Assembly: GCA_037126765.1 (NCBI GenBank)
Contig: JBBCBC010000001.1
Coordinates: forward strand, 35,200,804-35,264,803
Length of the DNA: 64,000 bases
Direction of reading: 5' to 3'
Origin: Stenogyne calaminthoides
Lineage: Eukaryota; Streptophyta; Magnoliopsida; Lamiales; Lamiaceae
Every line of letters begins with the position of its first letter. Positions within the stretch are counted from its first letter, which is position 1. The translations under genes were made by a program, and so were the position numbers. Of the stretch, positions 54,403 to 64,000 are shown piece after piece. Below the pieces are notes generated by a model, which was not told the origin of the DNA, ran no database searches, and saw only the letters and a list, made by a program, of their open reading frames with translations.

Positions 54403-55713
54403 ATGCCTCAATCTAGGAATACTCAGACGGAGAGGTCGGGACAGAGCCGACCTCACGCTCAGAAAGAGGCTCAGCATCAGCCTCACAAAAATCAGACCGC
54501 GGAAACCATCAATCTTGAAGATATCGCCAACGATCCGGCGGCCACAACAAAGACCATCACTTTCTTGTTGCGAGTACAGAAAGAGAGGGCCAAAAAGGAG
54601 TTGGCCAAGTTGAAAGTTCAAGATGATGATGATCGACGCTCGCATACACCTGATATCGAGCAAGTTAAGTTGAAAGTTGCATGGAAGCTGGCCAACAAAA
54701 AGGCTGATGATATGTCAGACGACGAGCAGCCTCAATGGTCCAGACCATCAGCGTTTGGACATTTGAGGCTCTCCGTTAAAGACCGAATCGGCAATCATAG
54801 GCGACAGGATCCCGGGAGGGAACAACCGATGAACATGCCGGCTCCCTTAGATCCTCATGATCGCCCACATCCCGAACAAAAATCAGCTGGAACTAAATTG
54901 TCTATCCATCATCGATTGGGTAGTCAAGGACGAACTTGGAAAGGGGGACTGCCCCATCATGAGCATGACCCCCGGGTTCCTCATGATGGGACACAGCCCC
55001 AATCCAAGTCTGTCAGTTCCACGAAATTTGCAGAAATGCAAAAAGCAATCGAAGGTTTACAGGCCGACCTGGCCGCAACGAAAGGACTCCCTCGGGCGAG
55101 CACAATGCCCTACTCGCCACTAACACCGGCGATCATGGCAGCCGAAATACAAGAGAAAGTGGCAAAGATCCGACCACCAATCCCTATGTTCGATGCTGAG
55201 TCTGACCCACATGTTCACCTCAGCAAATATTCAGATTTTATGATCGCCATGGGCGCCACCGACGCGACGCAGTGCCGATCATTTCCCATGACATTGGGCG
55301 ACCACGCCCACAGATGGTTTTCTACTCTGCCCGCTGCGTCCATCACGTCTTTCGCCCAGTTGGGACAGAAATTCCTGTCCCATTTCTCATCCATGTGTGC
55401 TCACCCAGCACCAAAACAGAGGTTGGCACATTTCTCCTAGCTGAAGGGCGAGTCAAACCGAGCATACATTGAAAGATTTGACAAATGTTTGTACGATGGA
55501 GCCCCAGTTGAAGAGGATGCCAAGATCCTCACGGTGGTCGGAGGCCTGACCCTGAATACGGATATGTGGAAAGTCATGCATCAGGATTGGCCGAACACAT
55601 ATGCCGAATTTCGAGAGCGAGCAGCCAAGATTATAGCTATGCAGGATATGCTCGCCCAATCACGATTAGGTCAGGAAGCAACAACAAAAAGAGTTTTTGG
55701 TAAAAAAAAGTAA
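54403..55713 (+). pseudogene. gag: Gypsy-C gag, one in-frame TAG
   Basis: The start ATG is at 54403, 60 bp after the primer site. Residues 1-250 are a basic, Gln/Pro-rich leader. The gag capsid domain runs from about residue 265 (DPHVHLSKYSDFM, CRSFPMTLGDHAHRWFSTLP) to AYIERFDKCLYDG (about 55460). A TAG at 55438 interrupts an otherwise continuous frame; one C-to-T change from CAG would explain it. The frame ends at TAA 55711, just after a run of eight A (55702-55709). Confidence 0.85.
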
Positions 55714-56444
55714 TGAATGAGGGGGGGTATAAACCCCCAGGATCTTTTAAACCATTTGAAGAGGGAGCAGAAGCGCATGCCCTACGAAGTCTTCTGGGCG
55801 TTTCAGCAGAAATAATATTTAATCAAATTAAAGATCGGGACATGTTGGATAAGCCACGAAGAATCATAATGGATAAAAATCGGCTTAATGCTTCCAAGTT
55901 TTGCAATTATCATGAGTACATCGGACATAATACCGAAGAATGTCGCGATTTACATCGTCAACTTTGGAAGTTATATAAAGAGAATCATCTTACGTAGTTC
56001 CTCAAAAAGCCGGCGAGCAGAGACTCCCGAACAGAAAAAATAGGTGATCGTAGGGGTAAGCGTAAGGCCGAAGAAGCATCTGACAGTGATCCCGAGGAAT
56101 CTCGTAAGAGGTTGGAATTACCCAAAAGAGGGGCACCTACCATGAGTAGAGGTCGGGAGAGTCAAGAAATCTACATGATTAGGCCCCGATTATGGTCCAA
56201 AGAGGTGGATGCTATCGAGCAATCGACATTATCGAACAGGCGAAAGAAGATGGAGATGCGTGCCATGCAAAGCATCCATCAGGTGAAGGTGCCGAGCACA
56301 TCAGCTAGCACACCACCCTCTCACCAAATCATGTTCTCGGAAGATGATCTCGGCGGCATAATCACCCCCCACAATGACTCTCTAACCATCAGCGCTCATC
56401 TTCTCGGTTTGAAGGTGCATATTCAGCCTCCCGGTCGATCTTAG
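55713..56444 (+). pseudogene. Gypsy-C gag C-terminal part with zinc finger (frameshifted)
   Basis: This continues gag in another frame after the A8 (55702-55709) and G7 (55721-55727) runs. The nucleocapsid-type finger CNYHEYIGHNTEEC is at about 55900-55945, the form usual in Tat elements. TAG at 55995 (again one step from CAG) is the only stop before the frame resumes at 56112 and runs to 56443. A basic linker (KRKAEEASDSDPEESRKR) lies around 56060. Confidence 0.75.
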
Positions 56445-57117
56445 GAGCATATCACGAACATTATGTTCGCAACACTCTGCACCAAATGGAGAAGCAAGTT
56501 GGGGACCTAAGTAGTTATATAGAACCATGTGATCACACCATCATGGGTTTGAGGAATCAGAAACCCGACCCTATGGTATGATCAGGTTAGGAGTCGAGCT
56601 AGAGTCAACTTTAAATCCGGAGATCCGACGAACTAGAATGCTAGACTTTGTAATCGTCGATGCTCCGTCTACTTATAATGGGTTTCTAGATCGTCCGTTT
56701 ATTCAGGAATTCAAAGCTGCCTGTTCGACTTATTATTATTGTGTTAAGTTTCCAACTCAAGAGGAACGGGTAGCGTAAAAGGCGACCAGAAAAAAGCTCG
56801 AGATTGTTTGCTGTCATGCACGCCAGAAAAGCAAAATATCATTAACATGATGGAGCAAACATGGGAGACCAGAGAATCAAGCCAACAGGCGAATATATTG
56901 CCGAGGTCGCTTGTACCTCCTCAAACGAGCACATCTCCACGGGCGAGAACAGAACCAACCCTTGGATGGTAACTTATGTTCCAGATCTCATGAACATTGA
57001 TCCATCAAATGAGCTACCGGACTTAGAACCTCGTATAGGTTTTGATCCTATGGAGGTAGTTAACGAGCACCGGGGTCGATCGAAGATCCTCAATGGATAC
57101 AAAAAAAAAGGCGAGCA
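56445..57117 (+). pseudogene. Gypsy-C protease (catalytic site lost) and linker
   Basis: NIMFATL (about 56459) marks the residues that normally follow the DTGAS active site, but the preceding bases are deleted and no Asp remains. MIRLGVELESTLN to VKFPTQEERVA (56578-56778) matches the protease C-terminal half. A linker with IGFDPMEVVNE is read in a third frame (56861-57110). It returns to the RT frame at a run of nine A (57101-57109). Two of this element's frame changes therefore fall at homopolymers. Confidence 0.7.
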
Positions 57118-58998
57118 ATGCCTGTTGAACAATTAGAGTCTGTCAATATCGACCCGAACAGACCAGAATTAGAAGTGTTTATTGGTTCGAAATTACCAGA
57201 ACCATTCCGAACAGAGATGATCTCGTATCTTCGAGTAAACTTGGATGTGTTCGCTTGGTCACACGAGGACATGGTTGGCATTGATCCTAAACATGTATGT
57301 CACTCTCTTAACCTTGACCCAACACAAATTCCAATAATCCAGAAGCGCAGAAAATTCAGTCCAGAGAAGTATGCAGCTATGGATAGTGAAATCAAAAAAT
57401 TGCTCGATAATAAATTGATTCGAGAAGTAAAATGCCCAAGATGGCTCTCAAACCCTGTGCTCGTCCGCAAATCTAACGAAACTTGGAGGTTATGCATAGA
57501 TTTCACTGATTTAAACAAGGCATGCCCGAAAGACAATTTCCCGATGCCACATATTGATTATTTGGTCGATAACACAGCAGGACATGAGCTCATGACCTTC
57601 ATGGATGCATTTGCTGGGTATCACCAAATACCCATGCATCCGGACGATCAAAAGAGTACAGCTTTCTGCAGCGAAAAGAATATGTATTGTTGGCAACGCA
57701 TGCCGTTCGGATTAAAGAATGCTGGAGCAACGTATCAACGTTTGGTGAACAAAATGTTCGACGAACACATAGGTCGAACAGTTGAGGTGTACTTTGATGA
57801 CATTGTGGTAAAAAGCGAGCACAAGGAAGACCACATCAACCACCTCGCACAAACGTTTGATATTCTCAGGGAGTACAACATGAAGTTAAATCCGAAGAAA
57901 TGCAGCTTTGGGGTTCACTCGGGAAAATTCCTAGGACATATGGTCAGTCAACGGGGGATTGAAGCGAACCCATCAAAGATTCAAGCCATGCTCGACATGC
58001 AGGCCCCCAGGAGTGTGAAAGAAGTCCAAAAATTAACTGGACGATTGGCTTCTATAAGCCGGTTTATATCACGAACTGGAGACAAATGCAAACCTTTCTT
58101 TGACGCATTAAAGAAAGGGAAATTCCAGTGGACAGAGCATTGCCAAAATGCGTTCGAGTCATTAAAACGATATCTAGCAGATACACAAACATTATCAAAG
58201 CATGTTCCAGGTGAACAACTTTATTTGTATCTTGCTGCATCTGAGCGTGCAATTAGCGTTGTGCTCGTTCGGGCAGAGGGGGCGATACATTTGCCAATTT
58301 ATTATGTAAGTCAGGTACTCAAAGAAGCCGAGCTCTGGTACCCTCCACTGGAAAAACTTGTGTATGCTCTCGTTATGAGTGTTCAAAAATTGCGACCATA
58401 CTTTTTCGATCACTCAGTCAAGGTGTTAACCACATTCCCATTGCGACAAATTCTCCACCGACCAGACACTGCGGGCAGATTACTCAAGTGGGCGGTGGAG
58501 TTAGGCCAATTTGGCATTACGTTCGGCCCACGAACGGCAATGAAGGGCCAGGCTATGGCCGATTTCATGGTCAAGTTGACATACCCGCAAATACCCGAAA
58601 GAGGTGTCGACCAACCATGGCACATGTATGTAGACGGCTCATCAATAAGTTCAAGAACCGGAGTGGGCATGGTTCTCATCAGCCCAACTCGACAAACTTT
58701 CACAACGGCCATCCGTTTTGATTTCCCAACCACGAATAACGAAGTCGAGTACGAAGCTTTGATCGTTGGACTACACATGGCTATGACAATGGGAATTCAG
58801 AGGCTGATGATTTATAGCGATTCTCAAATAATTGTATACCAAGTATTAGGCGAGTACGAAGCCCGAGGCGAACAGATGGCACAATATCAGCAACTAGCAA
58901 AGGAGTTGCTTGAACAATTCGAACAAGTTTACATAGAACAATTACCACGATTGGATAATTCGTTCGCTGATGCCTTGGCACAATTGGCAACAGAATAA
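57118..58998 (+). CDS. pol: Gypsy-C reverse transcriptase with two RNase H domains
   Basis: An open frame of 626 codons; MPVEQLESVN is the first Met, although the polyprotein really begins upstream. RT covers about residues 20-310, with WRLCIDFTDLNKACPKDNFP and the catalytic YFDDIVV (57790, residues about 225-228). A gypsy-type RNase H lacking its acidic residues (about 345-480) is followed by an archaeal-type RNase H with MYVDGSS (about 502), NNEVEYEAL (about 541), YSDSQ (about 565) and DNSFADALA (about 612), i.e. all four acidic positions. The frame ends in a single TAA, three bases before the same frame reopens as integrase. Intact as a domain set. Confidence 0.9.
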   Translation: MPVEQLESVNIDPNRPELEVFIGSKLPEPFRTEMISYLRVNLDVFAWSHEDMVGIDPKHVCHSLNLDPTQIPIIQKRRKFSPEKYAAMDSEIKKLLDNKLIREVKCPRWLSNPVLVRKSNETWRLCIDFTDLNKACPKDNFPMPHIDYLVDNTAGHELMTFMDAFAGYHQIPMHPDDQKSTAFCSEKNMYCWQRMPFGLKNAGATYQRLVNKMFDEHIGRTVEVYFDDIVVKSEHKEDHINHLAQTFDILREYNMKLNPKKCSFGVHSGKFLGHMVSQRGIEANPSKIQAMLDMQAPRSVKEVQKLTGRLASISRFISRTGDKCKPFFDALKKGKFQWTEHCQNAFESLKRYLADTQTLSKHVPGEQLYLYLAASERAISVVLVRAEGAIHLPIYYVSQVLKEAELWYPPLEKLVYALVMSVQKLRPYFFDHSVKVLTTFPLRQILHRPDTAGRLLKWAVELGQFGITFGPRTAMKGQAMADFMVKLTYPQIPERGVDQPWHMYVDGSSISSRTGVGMVLISPTRQTFTTAIRFDFPTTNNEVEYEALIVGLHMAMTMGIQRLMIYSDSQIIVYQVLGEYEARGEQMAQYQQLAKELLEQFEQVYIEQLPRLDNSFADALAQLATE

Positions 58999-59001
58999 GG
59001 A

Positions 59002-60321
59002 GTGACGAGCACGACAGACATTGTGGTCATCACAACTTGTTCGCCATCAATTCCCAGAGTTATGGTCGCCCATGTGACAGGCGAGCAAGAAACCTGGATG
59101 ACTCCAATTTTAAGTTACTTACAAAAAGGACTTCTCCCCGAAAATAAAGCACAAGCTACTCGCCTCAGATTACAAGTTGCTCGATATACTATCCTAGACG
59201 AGCATTTGTACAAAAGAAGTTTTTCACTTCCATTATTGAAATGTATTACTCCTGAAGAGGGTCATGTGATTCTGGAACAGATTCATGATGGAGTATGCGG
59301 AAACCATACAGGTGGGCTTGTCCTGGCACATAAAATTATCAAACAAGGTTACTATTGGCCTACTCTCAAGAAAGATTCGCTCGCGTATGCTCGCGCATGT
59401 CATAAGTGTCAGGTACACGCCCCACTTATCCATAGCCCACCTGAAGAACTAGTGTCTGTTTACAGCCCGTGGCCATTTGCTAAATGGGGAATCGATTTGA
59501 TCGGCCCATCTCCTACTGGCACATCGGGAGTAAAATATGTTGTGGTTGCCGTTGATTACTACACTAAATGGGCGGAAGCTGAAGCTATTGTTAAAGCCAC
59601 CGAACAAAGAATGTGGAACTTTGTTTGGAAGAATATCATTTGTCGTTTTGGGCTTCCCCAATCATTGGTAACAGATAATGGCAAACAGTTCGATGGAAGT
59701 GAATTTCGACAAAATTGTGCTCGTTGGAGCATAAAAAAGCATTACTCTACTCCGTATTACCCCCAGTCAAACGGACAAGTAGAAGCTGTCAATAAAATTA
59801 TCAAGCATACCCTCAAGGCTAAACTTGATAATTCCAAGGGGGGAGGATGGGCTGAAGAGTTACCAGAAATACTATTGGCGTATCGAACTAGCTTCAGAAC
59901 ATCAACTGCGGAAACCCCGTTTGCCCTGGCATTTGGTACGGAAGTTGTTATACCAGCAGAAGTAAAGATTCTGAGCCATCGGACAATGACTTTTGGAGAG
60001 CACATCAACGACCAGGCGCTCGCCCTAAGTGCAGACCTGTTGGAAGAAAGAAGGATGGAGGCCGATTTCAGGAACGCCATGTATAAAAAAAGATCAGAAA
60101 AATTCTACAACTCCAAAGTCCGAACACGCAGGTTCAACGTGGGCGAGCTGGTTCTAAGACGAGCAATGGGGGTATCAAGTGGTGTGTTCGGACGAGCATG
60201 GGAAGGTCCATTCAGAGTTACAGAACGTTTGTTAAATGGGGCATATGATTTGGAAGACCTGAATGGAGTTCCGTTGTCCTATTCGTGGAATGCGTCAAAT
60301 TTGAAAAAATATTATCAATAA
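59002..60321 (+). CDS. Gypsy-C integrase
   Basis: 439 codons, in the same frame as RT-RNase H and separated from it only by TAA at 58996-58998. In the ancestor these were one polyprotein. Zinc-binding HHCC region: IHDGVCGNHTGG (about residue 94) and ARACHKCQ (about 132). Catalytic triad: DLIGP (about 163), VTDNGKQF (about 223) and GQVEAVNK, with exactly 35 residues between the second Asp and the Glu. The C-terminal domain ends WEGPFRVTERLLNGAYDLED and SNLKKYY. No chromodomain, as expected for Tat. No internal stop or frameshift. Confidence 0.92.
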   Translation: MTSTTDIVVITTCSPSIPRVMVAHVTGEQETWMTPILSYLQKGLLPENKAQATRLRLQVARYTILDEHLYKRSFSLPLLKCITPEEGHVILEQIHDGVCGNHTGGLVLAHKIIKQGYYWPTLKKDSLAYARACHKCQVHAPLIHSPPEELVSVYSPWPFAKWGIDLIGPSPTGTSGVKYVVVAVDYYTKWAEAEAIVKATEQRMWNFVWKNIICRFGLPQSLVTDNGKQFDGSEFRQNCARWSIKKHYSTPYYPQSNGQVEAVNKIIKHTLKAKLDNSKGGGWAEELPEILLAYRTSFRTSTAETPFALAFGTEVVIPAEVKILSHRTMTFGEHINDQALALSADLLEERRMEADFRNAMYKKRSEKFYNSKVRTRRFNVGELVLRRAMGVSSGVFGRAWEGPFRVTERLLNGAYDLEDLNGVPLSYSWNASNLKKYYQ

Positions 60322-61100
60322 TGACGAGCATAACTGGCCGAGCATAATCAGCCATTCGGTTAAGACGAGCACAACTGGCCGAGCATAATCATCCATTCGG
60401 TTAAGACGAGCAGGACAAGCATTAAGGAAGAACACATCATGTTCGACATAAATTTCTGAATATTCTAGAAGAAATTCTGGCCAGCACTATTAAAAGATAG
60501 AATAGCAACATGTTGCGAAGCATTTTGTTTGTTAAGCTCTTCTAATTGAAGCCTATCAGAGGTCGCACCTAAGCCGGACGACCCGAACAAAGACGAACGA
60601 GCTGAAGTTTATGTTCACCTGACGAAATAGTTCGTACTTAGATACCCGCAGTAAAGCGAGTGATGGGTACGCAGTCGCAACTAAATAAGACGACTAGTAC
60701 TTACAGATACCCGCAACAAAGTGAGTGATGAGTACGGGGTTGCAGCTAAATAAGACGACCCGAGTAAGAATAGTGATCGCAGCTAAATAAGACGATCACG
60801 AAATAAGAAAGGGGGGGTTGCATATAAGTTAACCCATCTGGTCGCAGCTAAATAAGACAATCAACCTGATTGCACCTCAATAAGACAATCAAAAAACCAA
60901 AGAAGTTAGGGTGGAACATAGACAAAGATCATGTTCGAATTCATTCAGAAGAAAAGATGGCATAAACTAGGAAGCAATACAAACATCAACCGTTCATCAG
61001 CAACAAAATTCATCCTCAACGATCAGGTTAGAGGAAATTGTTCAACAAGCAAATTCAACCATTCAACAGCAAAATTGTTCAAACAAGAAAGAAGAAGACA
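60322..61100 (+). repeat. Gypsy-C post-integrase spacer with short tandem repeats
   Basis: Two copies of GAGCACAACTGGCCGAGCAT at about 60325 and 60366. A run of at least five TCGCAGCTAAATAAGACGA-type units lies at about 60675-60890, some preceded by GATACCCGCA and GTGATGAGTACG. No ORF of note. 61100-61426 on the minus strand is likely the 3' untranslated part of the antisense gene. Confidence 0.65.
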
Positions 61101-61426
61101 AAAATTACACGATGGTTCAGAAGAAATTGTTCAGCAAAGTAAAAAGCAAAATTAAGGAACAAATTCATTATTGGGGGTGGGCGGAAGCAATGTGTCCAAC
61201 AAGTCCTACCTCGTCTGCTCGGCCCCTTCAGGAGCAACTCCTCCAACATCATCGTGCCTCGTCTGCTCGCCAGGTAGCACATTCTGCTCATTTTCGGGAG
61301 GACCACTTTGTTTGCTCTGCACCTGATCGAACCCAAGCTCGGCTCGGTGAGCTTGGTCGACAGCATCATCAACATCTGCATCCGAACAGTCTTCCTGATC
61401 AAGTACTTCTCAAGATGGGCTACGAG

Positions 61427-63999
61427 CTAGGCAATCTGGTCGGCAGTAAGTGTTTGTCTAGCAGAACGGATGGCATCGGCAAAGGCGCATACATAAGAGA
61501 AATTCGACATGGAATCAACATACTCCTCAGTGTGCAATTTTGAATTTTCAAGACCCAGACGAGTGTTGGTCTCTTCAGCAGTGAGGAGTTGTTGGGCGAG
61601 CAAAGTTTTCACGCATTCTGCAGCCTCGATGTCTGTTCGGAGTTTCCAGAGCTCAACATTCAGCTCGTCCTGAACTCTCTTAATGCCGGCCACCTCTTCC
61701 CGATTGCGGTGCAGCTCCTCCCGAGCAAGGCCTAGCTCCTCTCTAGCCTGGCGAGCATCTTCCCGAGCTTGACGAGCATCCTCTTGAGCTTTGCGAGCAT
61801 CTGCTTGAGCTGAGGATACTTGTCCCTGAGCCAACTTCATTTCATCTTGAGTTTTTGTTAGCTCGACCACCTTCTCTTCGAAACTTTTAATAAGAGCCAC
61901 GTAGTTGGCATGAAGATTGGCAGACTCGGCGTAAGCTTTCTCAAGGAGAACCAAAGATTGGACATGGCGCACTAGGCCAAGTCGCATGGTTTCCAAAGGT
62001 GTTGGACCCTTAGTTGCCTCTTCGAGCTCAGTAGTCCATGCTCGGATGGGGGTCTCGCACGCTTTCTGGACATGCTCGGGAAGGCCAGGAACATTGCGAA
62101 CACTTGGAGAGCAGTAATAATCTTTCAATTCTGGCATCAGAGGCGCCAATCTGTTCAACCAACATGTTCACCCGAGCAAACAAATGTGATTAAGCGACCA
62201 AATCAGATGGAACAAAAAAATACTCCAACAAGCGAGCAAACGTACCTGTTCACCCGAGCAGGGTCCCATCACAAAAATGATTTGTCCTCGGGAGAACGGA
62301 GCTGGGAACTCATAGGGGTCCAGGTTCGGGGTCCTGCAGGAGGTGGAGAAGATGTACCGACCTCCATTTCGACGATTTGAGCAATCGGACCGACCACAGA
62401 GGCAGCTATTCTGGTCACTTCAGCAGTGGGGGTCGCCTCAATGACATTGATGCTCGTCTGAGCTATTGGATTTTGCTCGTCAGGTGCCCTCCTGGATCTC
62501 TTTGGCGAGGGAGCTTGGTCGCTCGCCCCTTGTTCGATCGAACGAGTTATCCTCTTCGGCCGACTCGACTCGCCCGGTCCAGGCGCAGCTGGTCGGCTCG
62601 CCTTTCTCACTCTGCTCGCCTCTCCTCGATTTGCTCGCTGGGCATCTCTCTCGGCTTGAATTCGAGCAAGCTCTTGAGGTCTCTTAGTTCGAGCCATTTC
62701 AGTATGTTCGGATGTGCTTACAGCAACAGTGACGGCAGGGAAAGCTATAGGCAGAAGAATATATTAAAAAAAGAAAGAGAAACCGGGAACAAAGGGCACA
62801 ACATATTCGCAAGTATAAAAAACAATCCTTACCAGCTGGATTGACGGCAACTAAATGGTGAGGGGGCACGTACAAGCCTCCCTTCTTCCTTTGATCGGCA
62901 GTATTCAACGTCTTCACTGACCGTTCCGAGTAAGGCTCGAGATCGATTTGCCAGATGCTGCTGAAATAACCGTCGTTGGTCTCTTTGTCCGTTGCTGCTT
63001 GAATTCCTGAAATTGAGAATAAGTTAAAATCAGTTCATGGTGAAGAGCAAAAACACAAAAATACTTACTTCGGAAAATCCCAAAATCTGTGGGGATATCT
63101 AAGCGAGCAGTTGGTTCACATCCAGAAGCCGGGCTTTTCCAATCGCCCCCGACGAACCAGAACTTCTCTTTCCAATCAGTAATCTTGTTCGGCACATCCT
63201 TGATGACCTTACATTTGGCATTCACCTGCATGAACAACCATCCATGTTCACCTTTGGGTCGGAACAAATGGACTAATCGAGAGAGTTCTGCTGCTGTTGG
63301 ATAGTACACGGGCTTCGTTTTACCGAACAGAGTTAAGAAACTCATAATCATGTGCCACCCATTCGGCTTCAGTTGTGTAATGGTGATGTTCCATTCTACG
63401 AGCAGGCGATTAATAGCCGGATGAAGTGGGAATCGAAGACCCGCTTCCATTGTGTCTAAATTCACAGCAACACAACCCTCAGGAGGCTGATCTGCTCGCT
63501 CATCGGGACCAGGCACCCAGAAAAACACATCTTTTGGGGTTTCATAATTCCTATACAATTGGCCGAGCATATCAACATCAATCACGCTCGCAATTTTGCT
63601 CGCCGGGTATTCATTTTCAACCCTGGTCCTATGAGGTTGTTCAGGCCAATCAAAATCATAACGAGCACTATACTCGCTATATGCTGGGCTATGAGGAAGA
63701 CCAACAGGGATGTCGAGCTCCGTGTTCTGCTCGCCGTCGAATCCTCTGTTTGACTCAATAACGTTCTCAGCCACCAAGATTTCCTCCCTCGTATAGTCAT
63801 CATCCCTATTTACATCGTGACTATATACAACCCTAGACCCAATTTGGGGTTGGGACAAAGAATCTTCGCCCGAATCATCTAAAAAATCAGTACGGGCTAA
63901 ATCCCTATCTAATTCATTTAGGGCATCATCGGAATCCGATGAAAGAATGGCAAATGGTTGTTGAACTTGCCAACAGGATCTTGAACCCGAGGCATTCAT
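61427..63999 (-). pseudogene. Antisense four-exon gene of gypsy-C ('putative gypsy-type transposon' family), one in-frame TGA
   Basis: Minus strand, opposite to pol. Exon 1 is 63999-63069 (ATG at the window edge, upstream extension possible). Exon 2 is 63006-62833, exon 3 is 62744-62246 and exon 4 is 62150-61427. All three introns (62, 88 and 95 bp) have GT-AG ends: donors GTAAGT, GTAAGG, GTACGT; acceptors TTTCAG, TATAG, AACAG. All splice in frame. Exon 1 encodes an acidic N-terminus and a domain with FPLHPAINRLL, TQLKPNGWHMI, GWLFMQVNAK and DWKEKFWFVGGDW, resembling the PF04195 type. Exon 3 is Arg/Pro-rich and nuclear-signal-like (RPKRITRS, SPKRSRR). Exon 4 is a long coiled coil with QAREDARQAREEL heptads. 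A TGA at 62271-62269, eleven codons before the donor, is the only stop. Maize Grande, also Tat, has a comparable antisense gene. Confidence 0.78.
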
Positions 64000-64000
64000 C

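Larger units (their letters stand above)
53762..64000 (+). mobile_element. Tat-lineage Ty3/gypsy element (gypsy-C), 3' end beyond window
   Basis: LTR end, primer site, gag, zinc finger, protease remnant, RT, a degenerate and then an archaeal-type RNase H, integrase, and a long 3' region with an antisense gene. The dual RNase H and 3' antisense gene are hallmarks of the Tat group. Pol is nearly intact. Element length in the window is already over 10 kb, typical of Tat. No CAG/CTG-to-CG corruption is evident here, unlike the copia/gypsy stack. Confidence 0.88.

Noticed and set aside
58410..58778. 122-codon minus ORF inside gypsy-C RNase H
   Set aside because: It lies wholly within the sense RT-RNase H reading frame, whose motifs are clear. 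It is an antisense shadow, unlike the antisense genes found outside pol.

Overview
The window is plant nuclear DNA, almost certainly from a flowering plant and probably a eudicot. It is a stack of nested transposable elements. Plant origin is inferred from element types, not from a host gene: Sirevirus-like Ty1/copia elements with a tRNA-iMet primer site, a chromovirus-like Ty3/gypsy element, a Tat-lineage Ty3/gypsy element with an archaeal-type second RNase H, Helitron helicase remains, and Stowaway-like and hAT-like MITEs. I see no convincing single-copy host gene, rRNA, tRNA or CRISPR array. I cannot name the species. || Layout. 1-5701: copia 'A' LTR fragment, then gypsy-1 (chromovirus-like), cut by a 500-N gap (5702-6201). 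6202-7099: integrase part of a Sirevirus-like copia element ('B2'). 7100-31807: about 24.7 kb lying between the two halves of B2, made of a forward A LTR, gypsy-2 (near-duplicate of gypsy-1, flanked by an AAAAG target duplication), a reverse A LTR with a 98-bp array of primer-binding-site units, and the full-length Sirevirus-like element B1 (LTRs at 16646-18328 and 30118-31807). 31808-41078: the rest of B2 (RT-RNase H, antisense ORF, env-like region, 3' LTR). 41079-44926: AT-rich Helitron relic with a Pif1-type helicase pseudogene. 44927-49650: probable second Helitron holding a tandem duplication, a Stowaway-like MITE split by a solo A LTR, and a hAT MITE nested in another TIR element. 49651-53761: old non-coding TE debris and minisatellites. 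About 53762-64000: Tat-lineage gypsy-C, nearly intact in pol, with a spliced antisense gene downstream of integrase; its 3' LTR is outside the window. || How parts work together. B1 and B2 both carry, between pol and the 3' LTR, a divergent pair of genes: a 112-codon antisense ORF with its own TATA box, and a sense env-like gene with its own TATA box and a 5'-leader intron. Gypsy-C independently carries an antisense multi-exon gene in the corresponding place. Two unrelated lineages here therefore carry host-style transcription units in the long 3' internal region. || Caution. In many patches one paralogue has CAG/CTG where another has CGG/CCG or just CG. This looks like a consensus error at plant CHG-methylation motifs, so many frameshifts inside those patches may not be real.
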